A stretch of 64,000 nucleotides of DNA from assembly GCF_031846345.1 (NCBI RefSeq), contig NZ_JAVRHX010000001.1, positions 1,674,001 to 1,738,000 on the forward strand, in the 5' to 3' direction. The notes beneath the pieces are model-generated. The model did not search any database. It was given only the letters and a program-made list of their open reading frames with translations, and was not told where the DNA came from. Below, piece by piece: positions 26,758 to 35,823 of this stretch; the first letter of the stretch is position 1; every line of letters starts with the position of its first letter. The DNA comes from Glaciecola petra (GTDB taxonomy: Bacteria > Pseudomonadota > Gammaproteobacteria > Enterobacterales > Alteromonadaceae). Both the position numbers and the translations under genes were made by a program.

Positions 26758-27154
26758 AAGCTTCTATCGCTTGTTTATTCGTGTTTGACCATACTTTAGC
26801 GATTGCTGCAGATTTGTCGAGCCATAAGTAGCTTAAATGTTCGGTTAGTGTAATTTTACTATCACTGGCTACCTGAACACAAAACACATATTCAAAATTA
26901 AGTGTTATGCCAGGTGCGTAACGGTGGCGCCAGTCTTCTCTGATAGTGTATTGATTGGTTTGCCGACAGTCCATCAAGCTATGTCTTGCGGCTTTGATGT
27001 CAATACCGGTTTCTTCTTTTACCTCACGCAAGGCTGTCGAAACCGGTACTTCGTCTTGTTCCATTGAACCGGTCACTGACTGCCAAAAATTCGCATCATC
27101 GTCTCGTTGTAAAACCAGTACTTGGTTATATTGGTTAAATATAACAACCAGCAC
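26741..27154 (-). CDS. nudB: Dihydroneopterin triphosphate diphosphatase NudB (Nudix), start unusual
   Basis: The Nudix box (REVKEETGID) and the NudB-like segment LVLQRDDDANFWQSVTGS are intact. It removes pyrophosphate from dihydroneopterin triphosphate in folate synthesis. The GTG at 27154 is the only usual start, but it begins inside a conserved block: the frame reads on upstream as FKRPESV-LVV, like the N-terminus of E. coli NudB (KRPVSILVV). No ATG, GTG or TTG exists between there and the in-frame aspS stop (27218-27220). An ATT at 27214, 10 nt after AGAGGA, is a possible start, giving 157 residues. The coordinates given are the conservative minimum. Confidence 0.85.
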   Translation of the reverse strand: MLVVIFNQYNQVLVLQRDDDANFWQSVTGSMEQDEVPVSTALREVKEETGIDIKAARHSLMDCRQTNQYTIREDWRHRYAPGITLNFEYVFCVQVASDSKITLTEHLSYLWLDKSAAIAKVWSNTNKQAIEAFVPSS

Positions 27155-27217
27155 TGATTCAGGGCGCTTAAAAGCCGAGTTATTTACTAAAGTATGGCTG
27201 TTTTGGCTAGAAATAAA

Positions 27218-28984
27218 CTAGTCTTCCTCTTTAGGCAAAATGCTAGCAATAGATAATTCTTTGAGCTGTTCTGGATTTGCCATACCCGGCGCCCCTGTCA
27301 GCGGACATGCGGCTGTAGTGGTTTTAGGAAACGCCATTACATCGCGAATAGAATCGGCTCCTACCATTAACATCACTAAACGATCTAAGCCAAACGCTAA
27401 GCCTGCATGCGGAGGCGTTCCATATTTTAGGGCTTCCAGTAAGAAACCAAATTTCTCTTCCGCTTCTTGTTTCTCAATACCAAGCAACTCAAACACGGCG
27501 GCTTGCATATCCATATTATGAATCCTTACCGACCCACCTCCTAATTCTACGCCATTTAATACCATATCGTAGGCATTAGACAATGCACTTGTTGGCTTGT
27601 CTTTTAGCGCTTGAATATCAGCGTTCATGGGAGCGGTAAATGGATGGTGTAGCGCGTATAAGCGGCCATCTGCCTCTTCAAACATAGGGAAATCGACAAC
27701 CCATAAAGGTTTCCAATCTCCTTGAAGTAATTCAAAATCTTCCCCTACTTTCAAACGCAATGCACCAAGCGCCTCGGTAACGGTTGTATAGTCGCCAGCA
27801 CCAAATAACAATATATCGCCGTCGCTCGCTTTATTTAATTGCAAAATTTCGGTAACCGTTTGTTCATTTAAGAACTTCAAAATTGGGCTTTGTAATCCGT
27901 CCATACCGCTGGTGATGTCGTTGATCTTTATCCAAGCCAAACCCTTTGCGCCATATACACCAACAAATTCTGCGTAATTATCTAATTGTTTACGCGACAA
28001 TTTAGCCCCCCCTGGCACACAAAGCGTGGCCACACGCCCATTTTCATCATTAGCAGGGCCGCTGAATACTTTAAACTCAATGTTTTTTAGCGCGCTGGCT
28101 ACATCTACAATTTCTAAGGGGTTACGTAAGTCTGGTTTATCGCTGCCAAAGCGACGCATTGCATCAGCATATGTCATATGCGGGAAATCGCCTAAATCGA
28201 CATTAAGCAATTTTTGAAATAAGTCACGCACAAGCCCTTCAGTAATTTGCATGACCCCTTCTGCATCTAAAAACGAGGTTTCAATATCAATTTGTGTGAA
28301 TTCTGGCTGGCGATCAGCACGTAAATCTTCGTCGCGAAAACACTTCACAATTTGATAGTACTTGTCCATTCCACTCATCATCAATAATTGCTTAAACAGC
28401 TGTGGAGACTGTGGTAAAGCAAAAAATTCGCCTTTGTGTGTGCGGCTTGGCACCAAATAGTCGCGCGCGCCTTCAGGTGTCGCTTTTGTTAATATAGGGG
28501 TTTCTATATCTAAAAAGTCGTTATCTTCCAAATAACGTCTTACCGCACCTGTCACCTTTGATCGAAACACCAGTCGCTCACTCATTAGTGGACGACGTAA
28601 ATCTAAATAACGGTACTTTAAACGCTGTTCTTCAGAGTTTTCTTGATTCCAGTCTAGTGGCAATGCAGGGGCTTTATTGATTATGCTGACGTTTTGCGCC
28701 AACACTTCAATTTCGCCCGTGCTCATATCTTTATTTATTTGGGTGTCAGGGCGTTTGCGCACCTTGCCGCTAACTTCAATACAATATTCAGCGCGAACAG
28801 AGGATGCCGCTGCAAATGCTTGTTCAGTGTCAGGATCAACAACCACTTGCACAATGCCTTCACGGTCTCGGAGATCAATAAATACGACTCCGCCAAGGTC
28901 ACGGCGTTTATTTACCCAGCCATTTAAGGTGACGGTTTGTTCAAGATATTGAGTGTCTATTCTTCCACAATAGTTAGTGCGCAT
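27218..28984 (-). CDS. aspS: Aspartyl-tRNA synthetase
   Basis: 588 residues, the bacterial AspRS length. N-terminal OB-fold anticodon-binding domain (LNGWVNKRRDLGGVVFIDLRD), class II motif 2 FRDEDLRADRQPEFTQ, the GAD insertion domain, and motif 3 GLAFGLDRLVM. It charges tRNA-Asp. The last codons contain AGAGGA, which may serve as SD for nudB just beyond. Confidence 0.97.
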   Translation of the reverse strand: MRTNYCGRIDTQYLEQTVTLNGWVNKRRDLGGVVFIDLRDREGIVQVVVDPDTEQAFAAASSVRAEYCIEVSGKVRKRPDTQINKDMSTGEIEVLAQNVSIINKAPALPLDWNQENSEEQRLKYRYLDLRRPLMSERLVFRSKVTGAVRRYLEDNDFLDIETPILTKATPEGARDYLVPSRTHKGEFFALPQSPQLFKQLLMMSGMDKYYQIVKCFRDEDLRADRQPEFTQIDIETSFLDAEGVMQITEGLVRDLFQKLLNVDLGDFPHMTYADAMRRFGSDKPDLRNPLEIVDVASALKNIEFKVFSGPANDENGRVATLCVPGGAKLSRKQLDNYAEFVGVYGAKGLAWIKINDITSGMDGLQSPILKFLNEQTVTEILQLNKASDGDILLFGAGDYTTVTEALGALRLKVGEDFELLQGDWKPLWVVDFPMFEEADGRLYALHHPFTAPMNADIQALKDKPTSALSNAYDMVLNGVELGGGSVRIHNMDMQAAVFELLGIEKQEAEEKFGFLLEALKYGTPPHAGLAFGLDRLVMLMVGADSIRDVMAFPKTTTAACPLTGAPGMANPEQLKELSIASILPKEED

Positions 28985-29132
28985 TTAGGCTTGCCTTTTA
29001 TTTATAATTTGTTTGCGCGTAATCTTTTTATAAGTGTTACCGCAATTCAGGCGCGCATTATAAACTAAACCCCATCTTGAAAAAATAAGGATGAAAAGAT
29101 TATTCGCAAAAACTTATCGCAACATGCAAGGT

Positions 29133-30272
29133 TTAGAAACAAATAAGATGATCTAACTGCACGCTTATACCAAAAGTTTCACCAATATGATGATTATGAT
29201 GACTTGGCGCAAAACACCATATGGTCTCTAAAGATGAAGGTAATTGTAGTTTATATTTTATAAATGCCCCACGAAAAAATCGCTCAACAATAATGGCTTT
29301 ATGCGGACTTTCGTCGTCATGGATAATATCGTCGGGACGCAATAATACATTGACTATTTGTTTGTCTGTAAAATCATCAAAAGTAGATTTTTTTGCTTCG
29401 CTATCCATGCGCCCATTTTGGCTACTAATCATCGACGTTTCAATGCGCTTTTGCATTGTTTGTTGAGTCTTTACCACCTTGGTGAATAATTTACCTAAGG
29501 CCGTTTCAACACATGCCTCAGATTTGTTGTACTCACCCTGAATAAATACGCCTTCGCCAACAAAATTTGCCACAAAATAAGTCTGTGGTTCATGATACAA
29601 CGAATAGGCGTTAGAGAATTGCTGTAACCGCCCTTCTGCTACAATCGCTATTTTATCGGCAAAGGCGAATGCTTCACTTTGGTCATGCGTGACTAAAATA
29701 GCAGTTAAGCCTAGACGTTTAATAATATCGCGAACATCATGTGTGACTTGCTCGCGTAAAGTTGGGTCTAAACTCGAAAATGCCTCATCCATTAATAGAA
29801 CATCGGGCTCAGGTGCAATGGCACGGGCGATGGCTACTCGTTGTTGTTGCCCACCCGAGAGTTCTGCCGGATATTTTGCAGCAAGCTCAGCAATGCCCAT
29901 AATATCCATATAGTATTGTGCTTTTTGTTTTTGTTCGTTGACCGTCAGTTTAAATAAACCAAACTCGACATTTTGTTGCACTGTCATATGCGGAAAAAGC
30001 GCGAAATCTTGGAAAACTAAGCCTAAGGAACGGTCTTGCGGTGGCACCATGGTATGCAAACTGGCAACGCACTGCCCATTAATGGCAATCTCGCCCTTTT
30101 TAAGCTGCAAAAAACCTGCAAGCGCTCTCAACAAGGATGTTTTACCGCTACCTGAAGGTCCCAAAATACACGCTACTTCACCACTTTCTAGAGAAAAACT
30201 CACGCCCTCGAGAACACATTTGTTATCGTAGGCTAAGTCTACATCACTCAGTTCAATTAGCGCTTGGCTCAT
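29133..30272 (-). CDS. fbpC: Iron ABC transporter ATP-binding protein (FbpC-like)
   Basis: 379 residues. Walker A GPSGSGKTSLL, Q-loop LVFQDFALFPHM, signature LSGGQQQRVAIARA, Walker B VLLMDEAFSSLDP and the switch His in LVTHDQSEA. The C-terminal 150 residues form a TOBE-like regulatory part with a long polar insert. It powers import by the permease encoded just upstream, whose stop it overlaps by 4 bp (ATGA). Confidence 0.88.
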   Translation of the reverse strand: MSQALIELSDVDLAYDNKCVLEGVSFSLESGEVACILGPSGSGKTSLLRALAGFLQLKKGEIAINGQCVASLHTMVPPQDRSLGLVFQDFALFPHMTVQQNVEFGLFKLTVNEQKQKAQYYMDIMGIAELAAKYPAELSGGQQQRVAIARAIAPEPDVLLMDEAFSSLDPTLREQVTHDVRDIIKRLGLTAILVTHDQSEAFAFADKIAIVAEGRLQQFSNAYSLYHEPQTYFVANFVGEGVFIQGEYNKSEACVETALGKLFTKVVKTQQTMQKRIETSMISSQNGRMDSEAKKSTFDDFTDKQIVNVLLRPDDIIHDDESPHKAIIVERFFRGAFIKYKLQLPSSLETIWCFAPSHHNHHIGETFGISVQLDHLICF

Positions 30273-31888
30273 ATTTTTTCTAAACTCTTAGTTAGTAAAA
30301 TAACAGGAATAATACCTGCAAACACAATACTGACAGCCGGTAAAGCGGCATCGATTAAACGCTCATCTGAGGCTAATTCGTAAGCTTTTACGGCGAGAGT
30401 ATTAACATTAAAAGGCCGCAAAATTAATGTCGCCGGAAGTTCTTTTAATACGTCAACAAACACTAAAATACAGGCGCTTATTAAACTAGCGCTAATCAGC
30501 GGAGCATGCACTGTTCTTAACACTCGACCACGACCCGCTTTTAAACTAATGGCTACTTCGTCTAAATTAGGCTTAATGCGCTCTAGACCTGTATCAGTAT
30601 TATGCAAAGCAACACTTAAATAGCGTATGGCGTAAGCGAACACAAGAATAGTGATTCCGCCTGAAATAAGCAAACCTGGTTGGTAATCAAATAAGCTATT
30701 ACTCAGTATATTCAATTGCTTATCAGAAAACCCCGCTACTTGCACTACCCCAACCGCAATTACCACACCGGGCAAGGCGTAACCTAAACCCACAAATTGG
30801 CTTGCAAACTGAATACTTTTAGAAGCAAATTGACGTTTGCAATAACTGATTATTAAGGCCGCAGTCACAATTACTATTACACTAATGCCGGCTAATTTTA
30901 TACTCGTGAATAAAAGCGGGAAATATTCATCAAAGGCATCTGCATTGGCATATTCTATAACCCAATATAACAATTGAATAAAAGGCACTACAAAGCCAAA
31001 TAAAGGTGGCAACAAACAAACTAAAAATAAGCCATAGCTTGTCGCACCATACTTTCTTTTTGCTTCGGTTGTGCGATTATGACGAGCCTGAAAACGTGAG
31101 TGATGTTTACGACTGTTTTTCTCGAGCCACAAAAATATAAATACAAATAAACAAAGTAAGCTAGCCAACTGGCTTGCAGCAAGCGCGTTTCCCATACCAA
31201 ACCAAGTCCGATAAATACCTGTTGTAAATGTGTTTACACCAAAGTAAGCGACAGTTCCATAGTCAGCCAAGGCTTCCATCATAGCAAGCGCGGCGCCAGT
31301 TAAAATAGCTGGTCGTGCTAAAGGTAGTGCTACCGTTTTTATGTAACGCCATTTAGACATACCTGCAAGTTGAGCAACCAAAGAGAATTGACTCGATTGT
31401 TCTTTAAACGCTGTGCGGGCAAGCAGATAAACATAAGGGTATAAAACCAAAATCATCATTGCTATCGCGCCACCTAAATTGCGGATATCAGGTAATATGC
31501 GTGTGTTGCCCTGTGTGCCGAACCAAACACGTAAACTTTCGTGCAGCGGGCTGGCAAAATCAAATACACCGGTATAAGTATAAGCAATGATATATGCAGG
31601 CATAGCTAAGGGTAATAATATTAGCCATCTGAGAATCGATTTTCCGGCAAAGTCGTAATGCACCATCAACCAAGCTAAGTAGCAACCAATTAACGAAGTG
31701 CCAATACCGACGCAAAATGCGAGTATCAGACTATTGCTTATATAATCAAACAAAACTGTACTGACTAAATGCTCCCACACTTGCAAATCAATATAAAATA
31801 CACTCGCAAAAATAACCAATAACGGGACTGCAAAGAGTCCCGTTATAAATATTGTACTAACAAGTAATTTGCTAAAGCGTTGTATCAC
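30269..31888 (-). CDS. fbpB: Iron ABC transporter permease (FbpB-like, fused tandem domains)
   Basis: 539 residues with about twelve membrane helices in two homologous halves. Each half carries the permease coupling loop (EALADYGTVAYFG in the first; DEVAISLKAGRGRVLRTVHAPLI in the second). It starts with GTG 3 bp after the binding-protein gene. The fused two-domain architecture is typical of the FbpB/SfuB/HitB ferric iron permeases. Confidence 0.88.
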   Translation of the reverse strand: MIQRFSKLLVSTIFITGLFAVPLLVIFASVFYIDLQVWEHLVSTVLFDYISNSLILAFCVGIGTSLIGCYLAWLMVHYDFAGKSILRWLILLPLAMPAYIIAYTYTGVFDFASPLHESLRVWFGTQGNTRILPDIRNLGGAIAMMILVLYPYVYLLARTAFKEQSSQFSLVAQLAGMSKWRYIKTVALPLARPAILTGAALAMMEALADYGTVAYFGVNTFTTGIYRTWFGMGNALAASQLASLLCLFVFIFLWLEKNSRKHHSRFQARHNRTTEAKRKYGATSYGLFLVCLLPPLFGFVVPFIQLLYWVIEYANADAFDEYFPLLFTSIKLAGISVIVIVTAALIISYCKRQFASKSIQFASQFVGLGYALPGVVIAVGVVQVAGFSDKQLNILSNSLFDYQPGLLISGGITILVFAYAIRYLSVALHNTDTGLERIKPNLDEVAISLKAGRGRVLRTVHAPLISASLISACILVFVDVLKELPATLILRPFNVNTLAVKAYELASDERLIDAALPAVSIVFAGIIPVILLTKSLEKI

Positions 31889-31891
31889 TCG

Positions 31892-32920
31892 TTATTTCCA
31901 GCCCGCCCTATCCATTAGGATTAGCGCATTTGCATTGTTTTTTCCTATTGTTTTAAGGTCAAGGTCTTGCCCTTTGAATTCGCCAAATGACGCGAGTTCG
32001 GGGCTTAAGGCTACGCCGTCGATTACTGGATACTCATGGTTAATTTGCGCATACCATTGTTGGGCCTCATCGGTCAGCATATATGCTAGTAATGTTTCAG
32101 CATTGGCTTTGTTTTTCGCGTGTGCAGTGATAGCAGCACCTGATACATTCACGTGGGTTCCCATGCCAGGCTCGCTGCCTGTCAAATTGGTTTGATCGTG
32201 CCATATGACCTTAACTTGTTGAGCTACTTCACGAGTAGTTTTATCCTTAGCTGCTAACATGCCTCCAAGATAATAAGTATTGGCAATGGCAATGCTGCAT
32301 TCGCCAGCTACCATGGCCTTAATTTGGTCGCGGTCACCGCCTTTTGGGCTGCGAGCAAAATTAGCCACCAAGCCTTTTGCCCACGCGAGCGCTTTTTCTT
32401 CTCCCCACAAAGCGATTAAACCAGACATCATAGATTGATTATATATATTGCTAGACGACCGAATACACACACTATTACGATATTTTTCGTCAGTCAATTG
32501 CATCAAAGAGACTAAACTATTGTCTTCAAATGTGCCCTTTTTTACCATGATAGGTCTAGCGCGCTTGGTTAAGGCTATCCATTTTCCTTGCTTATCCTGC
32601 CATTTTGCGTCTAGCTTTGATAATACAGTTTGCTCAGAAATAGCTTGGGTCAAACCCATTTGTTCAGCTCTCACTAGGCGCCCAACGTCAGCCATCACTA
32701 TCATGTCGGCAGGGCTAAATTGCCCTTCGGCTTTAAGGCGACTAATTAAAGCATCACCTTTGCCTGTCACCAAATTAACGGTTATACCAGTTTCTTCAGT
32801 AAATTTATCCAATAGCGGTTTGATAAGCGCTTCTTGCCTTCCAGAATACAAATTAATTTCTGTTGCAAGAACGGGTGCACTAATAAATATCAGTAAAGTT
32901 GCAATAATAAGGCTTTTGAT
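31892..32920 (-). CDS. fbpA: Periplasmic iron-binding protein (FbpA/FutA-like), apparent ATC start
   Basis: 342 residues if translation begins at the ATC at 32920. That codon follows AAGGAG by 6 nt and opens a perfect signal peptide: KSLIIATLLIFISAPVLA, cleaved before TEINLYSGRQ, the usual mature start of the family. The only ordinary start in frame, TTG at 32851, would remove the signal peptide. The mature protein has the class-specific PADMIVMADVGRL and SIAIANTYYLGG segments, whose tyrosines bind Fe(III) in relatives. It feeds the permease encoded downstream. Transcription may be Fur-controlled (partial Fur-like box near 33020). Confidence 0.87.
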   Translation of the reverse strand: MKSLIIATLLIFISAPVLATEINLYSGRQEALIKPLLDKFTEETGITVNLVTGKGDALISRLKAEGQFSPADMIVMADVGRLVRAEQMGLTQAISEQTVLSKLDAKWQDKQGKWIALTKRARPIMVKKGTFEDNSLVSLMQLTDEKYRNSVCIRSSSNIYNQSMMSGLIALWGEEKALAWAKGLVANFARSPKGGDRDQIKAMVAGECSIAIANTYYLGGMLAAKDKTTREVAQQVKVIWHDQTNLTGSEPGMGTHVNVSGAAITAHAKNKANAETLLAYMLTDEAQQWYAQINHEYPVIDGVALSPELASFGEFKGQDLDLKTIGKNNANALILMDRAGWK

Positions 32921-33239
32921 AAGATACTCCTTTCCAATTTAAAAAACACAAAAGTACTAAAACATGCTGTTTCCGGCTCGCACTTGTACTAAATTGATAT
33001 TAAATGTGGGTTAAATGATAATAAGTCTCACTAAGGTTAAGAGTAGCACAGGCACTATTCACTTGAATAGTAGTTTTGCATAAAAGTGAATAACTTTAAG
33101 AAATCGGTGTAAACTCCAAAAGGAGTGTTGATCCCGAACATTGAATACGCTAAAACCTCTTTTATACTTAGACAAAGCGTTTTGCGTTTATCGCAAATAC
33201 CTTACAAAAATCATCAACCTTATTTAGGAATCTTCTACA
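32921..33239. other. Divergent intergenic region between fbpA and yciH
   Basis: About 320 bp without an open frame of note. It must hold the promoters of both flanking genes. The only motif noted is a partial Fur-like box at 33011-33029. Confidence 0.5.
33011..33029 (-). promoter_or_regulatory. Possible Fur box upstream of the fbp operon
   Basis: AATGATAAT within this stretch matches the core of the 19-bp Fur consensus, with about 13 of 19 positions matching overall. It is roughly 90 bp upstream of the fbpA start. Weak evidence, in keeping with an iron-uptake operon. Confidence 0.3.
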
Positions 33240-33563
33240 ATGAATAATTCAAAACTTGTTTATTCAACCGACTTTGGGCGCATAAAAAACAGCGCAGATA
33301 CCCAACAACAAGTGCCGAAAGGCGATGGAATAGTACGTATAAAACGCATAACAAAAGGCAAAAAAGGCAAAGGGGTAAGCGCTATTGAAGGCCTTGATAT
33401 GGATGCTAAAGCCCTGAAAAACTTATGTTCTGACTTAAAAAAGCACTGCGGCTGCGGTGGCAGTGTCAAAGGTTTTACGATAGAAATTCAAGGTGATGTG
33501 CGTGACAAACTAAAAGTCTATTTAGACAAGCTTGGATTAAAAGTGAAATTAGCAGGAGGATAA
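33240..33563 (+). CDS. yciH: SUI1/eIF1-family translation factor YciH
   Basis: 107 residues. The SUI1 domain is clear: VRIKRITKGKKGKGVSAIEG, then LKKHCGCGGSVKGFTIEIQGD. Bacterial YciH is thought to influence start-codon fidelity, resembling parts of IF3 and eIF1 function. It stands alone on the plus strand, divergent from fbpA. Confidence 0.92.
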   Translation: MNNSKLVYSTDFGRIKNSADTQQQVPKGDGIVRIKRITKGKKGKGVSAIEGLDMDAKALKNLCSDLKKHCGCGGSVKGFTIEIQGDVRDKLKVYLDKLGLKVKLAGG

Positions 33564-33646
33564 TTCTAATTATTTGAGCATAATTGGCCGATATATGTAT
33601 TACAAAAAGTAATAGCGTAGAAAACAGCAACCAAAGAGAACACCAC

Positions 33647-34444
33647 ATGCAGCAACTATTGATATCTGATTTACATATTTTGTTGGTAGAACCTTCAGAT
33701 ACGCAAGCGAAAATAATCAGTAGTTTATTAACAAAAGAAGATGTCAATGGCGTTGATATCGTAAAAAATGTGGCCCAAGCAAAAGCCTCAATCGACAAAC
33801 ACAACGTAGATTTAGTTGTGAGTACTATGTATCTGTCTGATGGCACTGGCTTAGATATTATTACTTATCTCAAAAACAATACAAGCACCGCTAGTATACC
33901 TTTTATGCTGGTGTCTAGTGAAACCAGCATGCAACGTTTAGAGCATTTTAAACAATCAGGGGTGGCGGCCATATTACCCAAGCCATTTGAACCCATTCAT
34001 TTACAAAGAGGGCTGAGTGCCAGTTTACAGTTATTAAACGAAGAAGAACTCGATTTAGAGCTGTTTGATGTGAATCAGTTGCGCGTTTTATTAGTAGATG
34101 ACAGTTTGCTTGCACGCAATCACATAAAGCGTGTTCTGCAAAACATGGGGATAGAAACCATCACTGAGGCTGAAAATGGTGCGCATGCGCTGACATTTTT
34201 AAAAGACATGGAATTTGATTTGGTGGTGACGGACTATAATATGCCAGAAATGGACGGTAGAGAACTATCTGAATATATTCGCTTCAATCCACAAACGACC
34301 CATATTCCTATCATTATGGTGACATCTGAATCAACCGATAGTTTACATATGTCGAACATTCAACAGACTGGGGTGAATGCCCTTTGCGACAAACCTTTTG
34401 AAGCCGCAGAAGTTAAGCAGATTTTAGGATCATTGCTAAATTAA
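33647..34444 (+). CDS. Response regulator with two receiver domains, no output domain
   Basis: About 265 residues from ATG 33647; the TTG at 33584 lacks an SD. Receiver 1 (about 10-120) lacks the normal acceptor Asp: where REC proteins have D-xx-MP it reads DLVVSTMYLSDGTG. Receiver 2 (about 140-262) is complete, with VDDSLLARN, acceptor Asp in LVVTDYNMPEMDG and Lys in CDKPF. A CheY-like double receiver with one pseudo-receiver suggests a phosphorelay or chemotaxis adaptor. It is not obviously co-transcribed with a kinase. Confidence 0.85.
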   Translation: MQQLLISDLHILLVEPSDTQAKIISSLLTKEDVNGVDIVKNVAQAKASIDKHNVDLVVSTMYLSDGTGLDIITYLKNNTSTASIPFMLVSSETSMQRLEHFKQSGVAAILPKPFEPIHLQRGLSASLQLLNEEELDLELFDVNQLRVLLVDDSLLARNHIKRVLQNMGIETITEAENGAHALTFLKDMEFDLVVTDYNMPEMDGRELSEYIRFNPQTTHIPIIMVTSESTDSLHMSNIQQTGVNALCDKPFEAAEVKQILGSLLN

Positions 34445-34537
34445 TAGCCCCCGCTCATTTACATCATCCTGTCTATTTTTGGCTCACTTTTTGGGCTTAT
34501 TTAGCACATAGCCATATAATTTAAAGCAAATAAGTCG

Positions 34538-34566
34538 TTGACACTATAGGCGCTCTTTTTTACATT
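34538..34566 (+). promoter_or_regulatory. Probable sigma-70 promoter of pheA
   Basis: TTGACA (34538-34543), 17-bp spacer, TACATT (34561-34566), about 40 bp before the pheA start codon. No leader peptide rich in Phe codons was seen between promoter and gene. Confidence 0.55.
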
Positions 34567-34608
34567 GCTAATATTACAAAGTATTTACGAATTTATTGAG
34601 AACCGCTA

Positions 34609-35802
34609 GTGTCCAAAGAAGTTTTAAACGAATTGCGCGAGAAAATAACGGCGACTGATAGTCAATTGCTTAGCCTTATCGCAAAAAGACAAACACTTAC
34701 TGCCAAAGTGGCAGAAACAAAAGTTAAACATCAGATATCGGTGCGTGATAAATCCCGCGAGGAACAGTTACTCCTGCGTTTGATAAAACAAGGACAAGAA
34801 TGTGGGCTTGATCCACACTTTATAACAAAGTTGTTTCAAGTGATCATTGAAGATTCTGTGCTGCAGCAACAGTCATTATTGCATGAATGGGCGAACCCTG
34901 ACTCACGCCTACAAATTAACCGAGTCGCTTTTTTAGGAAAGAAAGGGTCTTACAGTTATCTAGCTACCCAAAAATACTTTTCCCGTAGACCCGGTGATTT
35001 AGTTGAAATTGGCTGTAATAGTTTTGCTCAAATCATTGATAAAGTAGAAAAAAATGAAGCAGACTTTGCAGTTTTACCAATCGAAAACACAAGCTCTGGT
35101 AGTATTAATGAAGTTTTCGACCAACTGCAGCATACTCGTTTAAATATTGTTGGAGAGTTAACACACCCTATTGAACATAGTCTTTTAGTGCATGAAGGCG
35201 TTAGACTAGAAGATATAAAAACAGTGTATACCCACCCACAAGTGTTTGCTCAATGTAGCCACTTTTTGGCAGGCCTAGGAAATATCGAAGTTAAAACTTG
35301 TGATAGTACAGCCGATGCTATGGTCAAAGTGGGTGAGTTATCTGCACCTAATGCCGCTGCAATTGGGTCTGCAGAAAGTGGGCATTTGTATGGACTCAAA
35401 GCAATTAAGTCTGATTTGGCCAATCAGAAAGAAAATCATAGCCGTTTTATAGTCGTAGCCAGTCAATCAATAAAGGTACCGCTACAAGTACCCGCAAAAA
35501 CAACGGTGATTATGTCCACTGTGCAATCTCCCGGTGCTCTGTGTGACGCACTCACGGTGCTCAAAAATAATAATATCAACATGACAAAATTAGAGTCTAG
35601 GCCAATAAATGGCAACCCTTGGGAAGAGATGTTTTATGTAGATATGTTGGGTAATATTGAAGACGGTCCAATGCAATTGGCATTTGAAACGCTTAGAGGC
35701 ATGACGCGCTATTTTAAAGTGCTTGGTTGTTACCCTGTAGAAGAAATCTCGCCTACCAGAATCGCCGCGTCACAAGCGCTAACCGAGGCTCAAAAAGAAT
35801 GA
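34609..35802 (+). CDS. pheA: Bifunctional chorismate mutase / prephenate dehydratase
   Basis: 397 residues from a GTG start. AroQ chorismate mutase helix at about 1-90 (LREKITATDSQLLSLIAKRQ), prephenate dehydratase at about 104-285 (FLGKKGSYSYLA, PIENTSSGSINEV, NHSRF) and a C-terminal ACT domain with the Phe-binding ESRP motif (LESRPINGNPWEEMFYVD). It makes phenylpyruvate and should be feedback-inhibited by Phe. tyrA and aroF lie nearby in convergent orientation. Confidence 0.96.
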   Translation: MSKEVLNELREKITATDSQLLSLIAKRQTLTAKVAETKVKHQISVRDKSREEQLLLRLIKQGQECGLDPHFITKLFQVIIEDSVLQQQSLLHEWANPDSRLQINRVAFLGKKGSYSYLATQKYFSRRPGDLVEIGCNSFAQIIDKVEKNEADFAVLPIENTSSGSINEVFDQLQHTRLNIVGELTHPIEHSLLVHEGVRLEDIKTVYTHPQVFAQCSHFLAGLGNIEVKTCDSTADAMVKVGELSAPNAAAIGSAESGHLYGLKAIKSDLANQKENHSRFIVVASQSIKVPLQVPAKTTVIMSTVQSPGALCDALTVLKNNNINMTKLESRPINGNPWEEMFYVDMLGNIEDGPMQLAFETLRGMTRYFKVLGCYPVEEISPTRIAASQALTEAQKE

Positions 35803-35823
35803 GCCTGGCTTAGCTTGTAATGG

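Noticed and set aside
32840..32935. Frameshift as the explanation for the missing fbpA start
   Set aside because: The signal peptide, cleavage site and mature start are all in one frame, so no shift is needed; only the initiation codon is abnormal.
32448..32942. 164-codon plus-strand frame over the start of fbpA
   Set aside because: The minus-strand frame here encodes a full signal peptide and binding protein, so this frame is a shadow despite its length.
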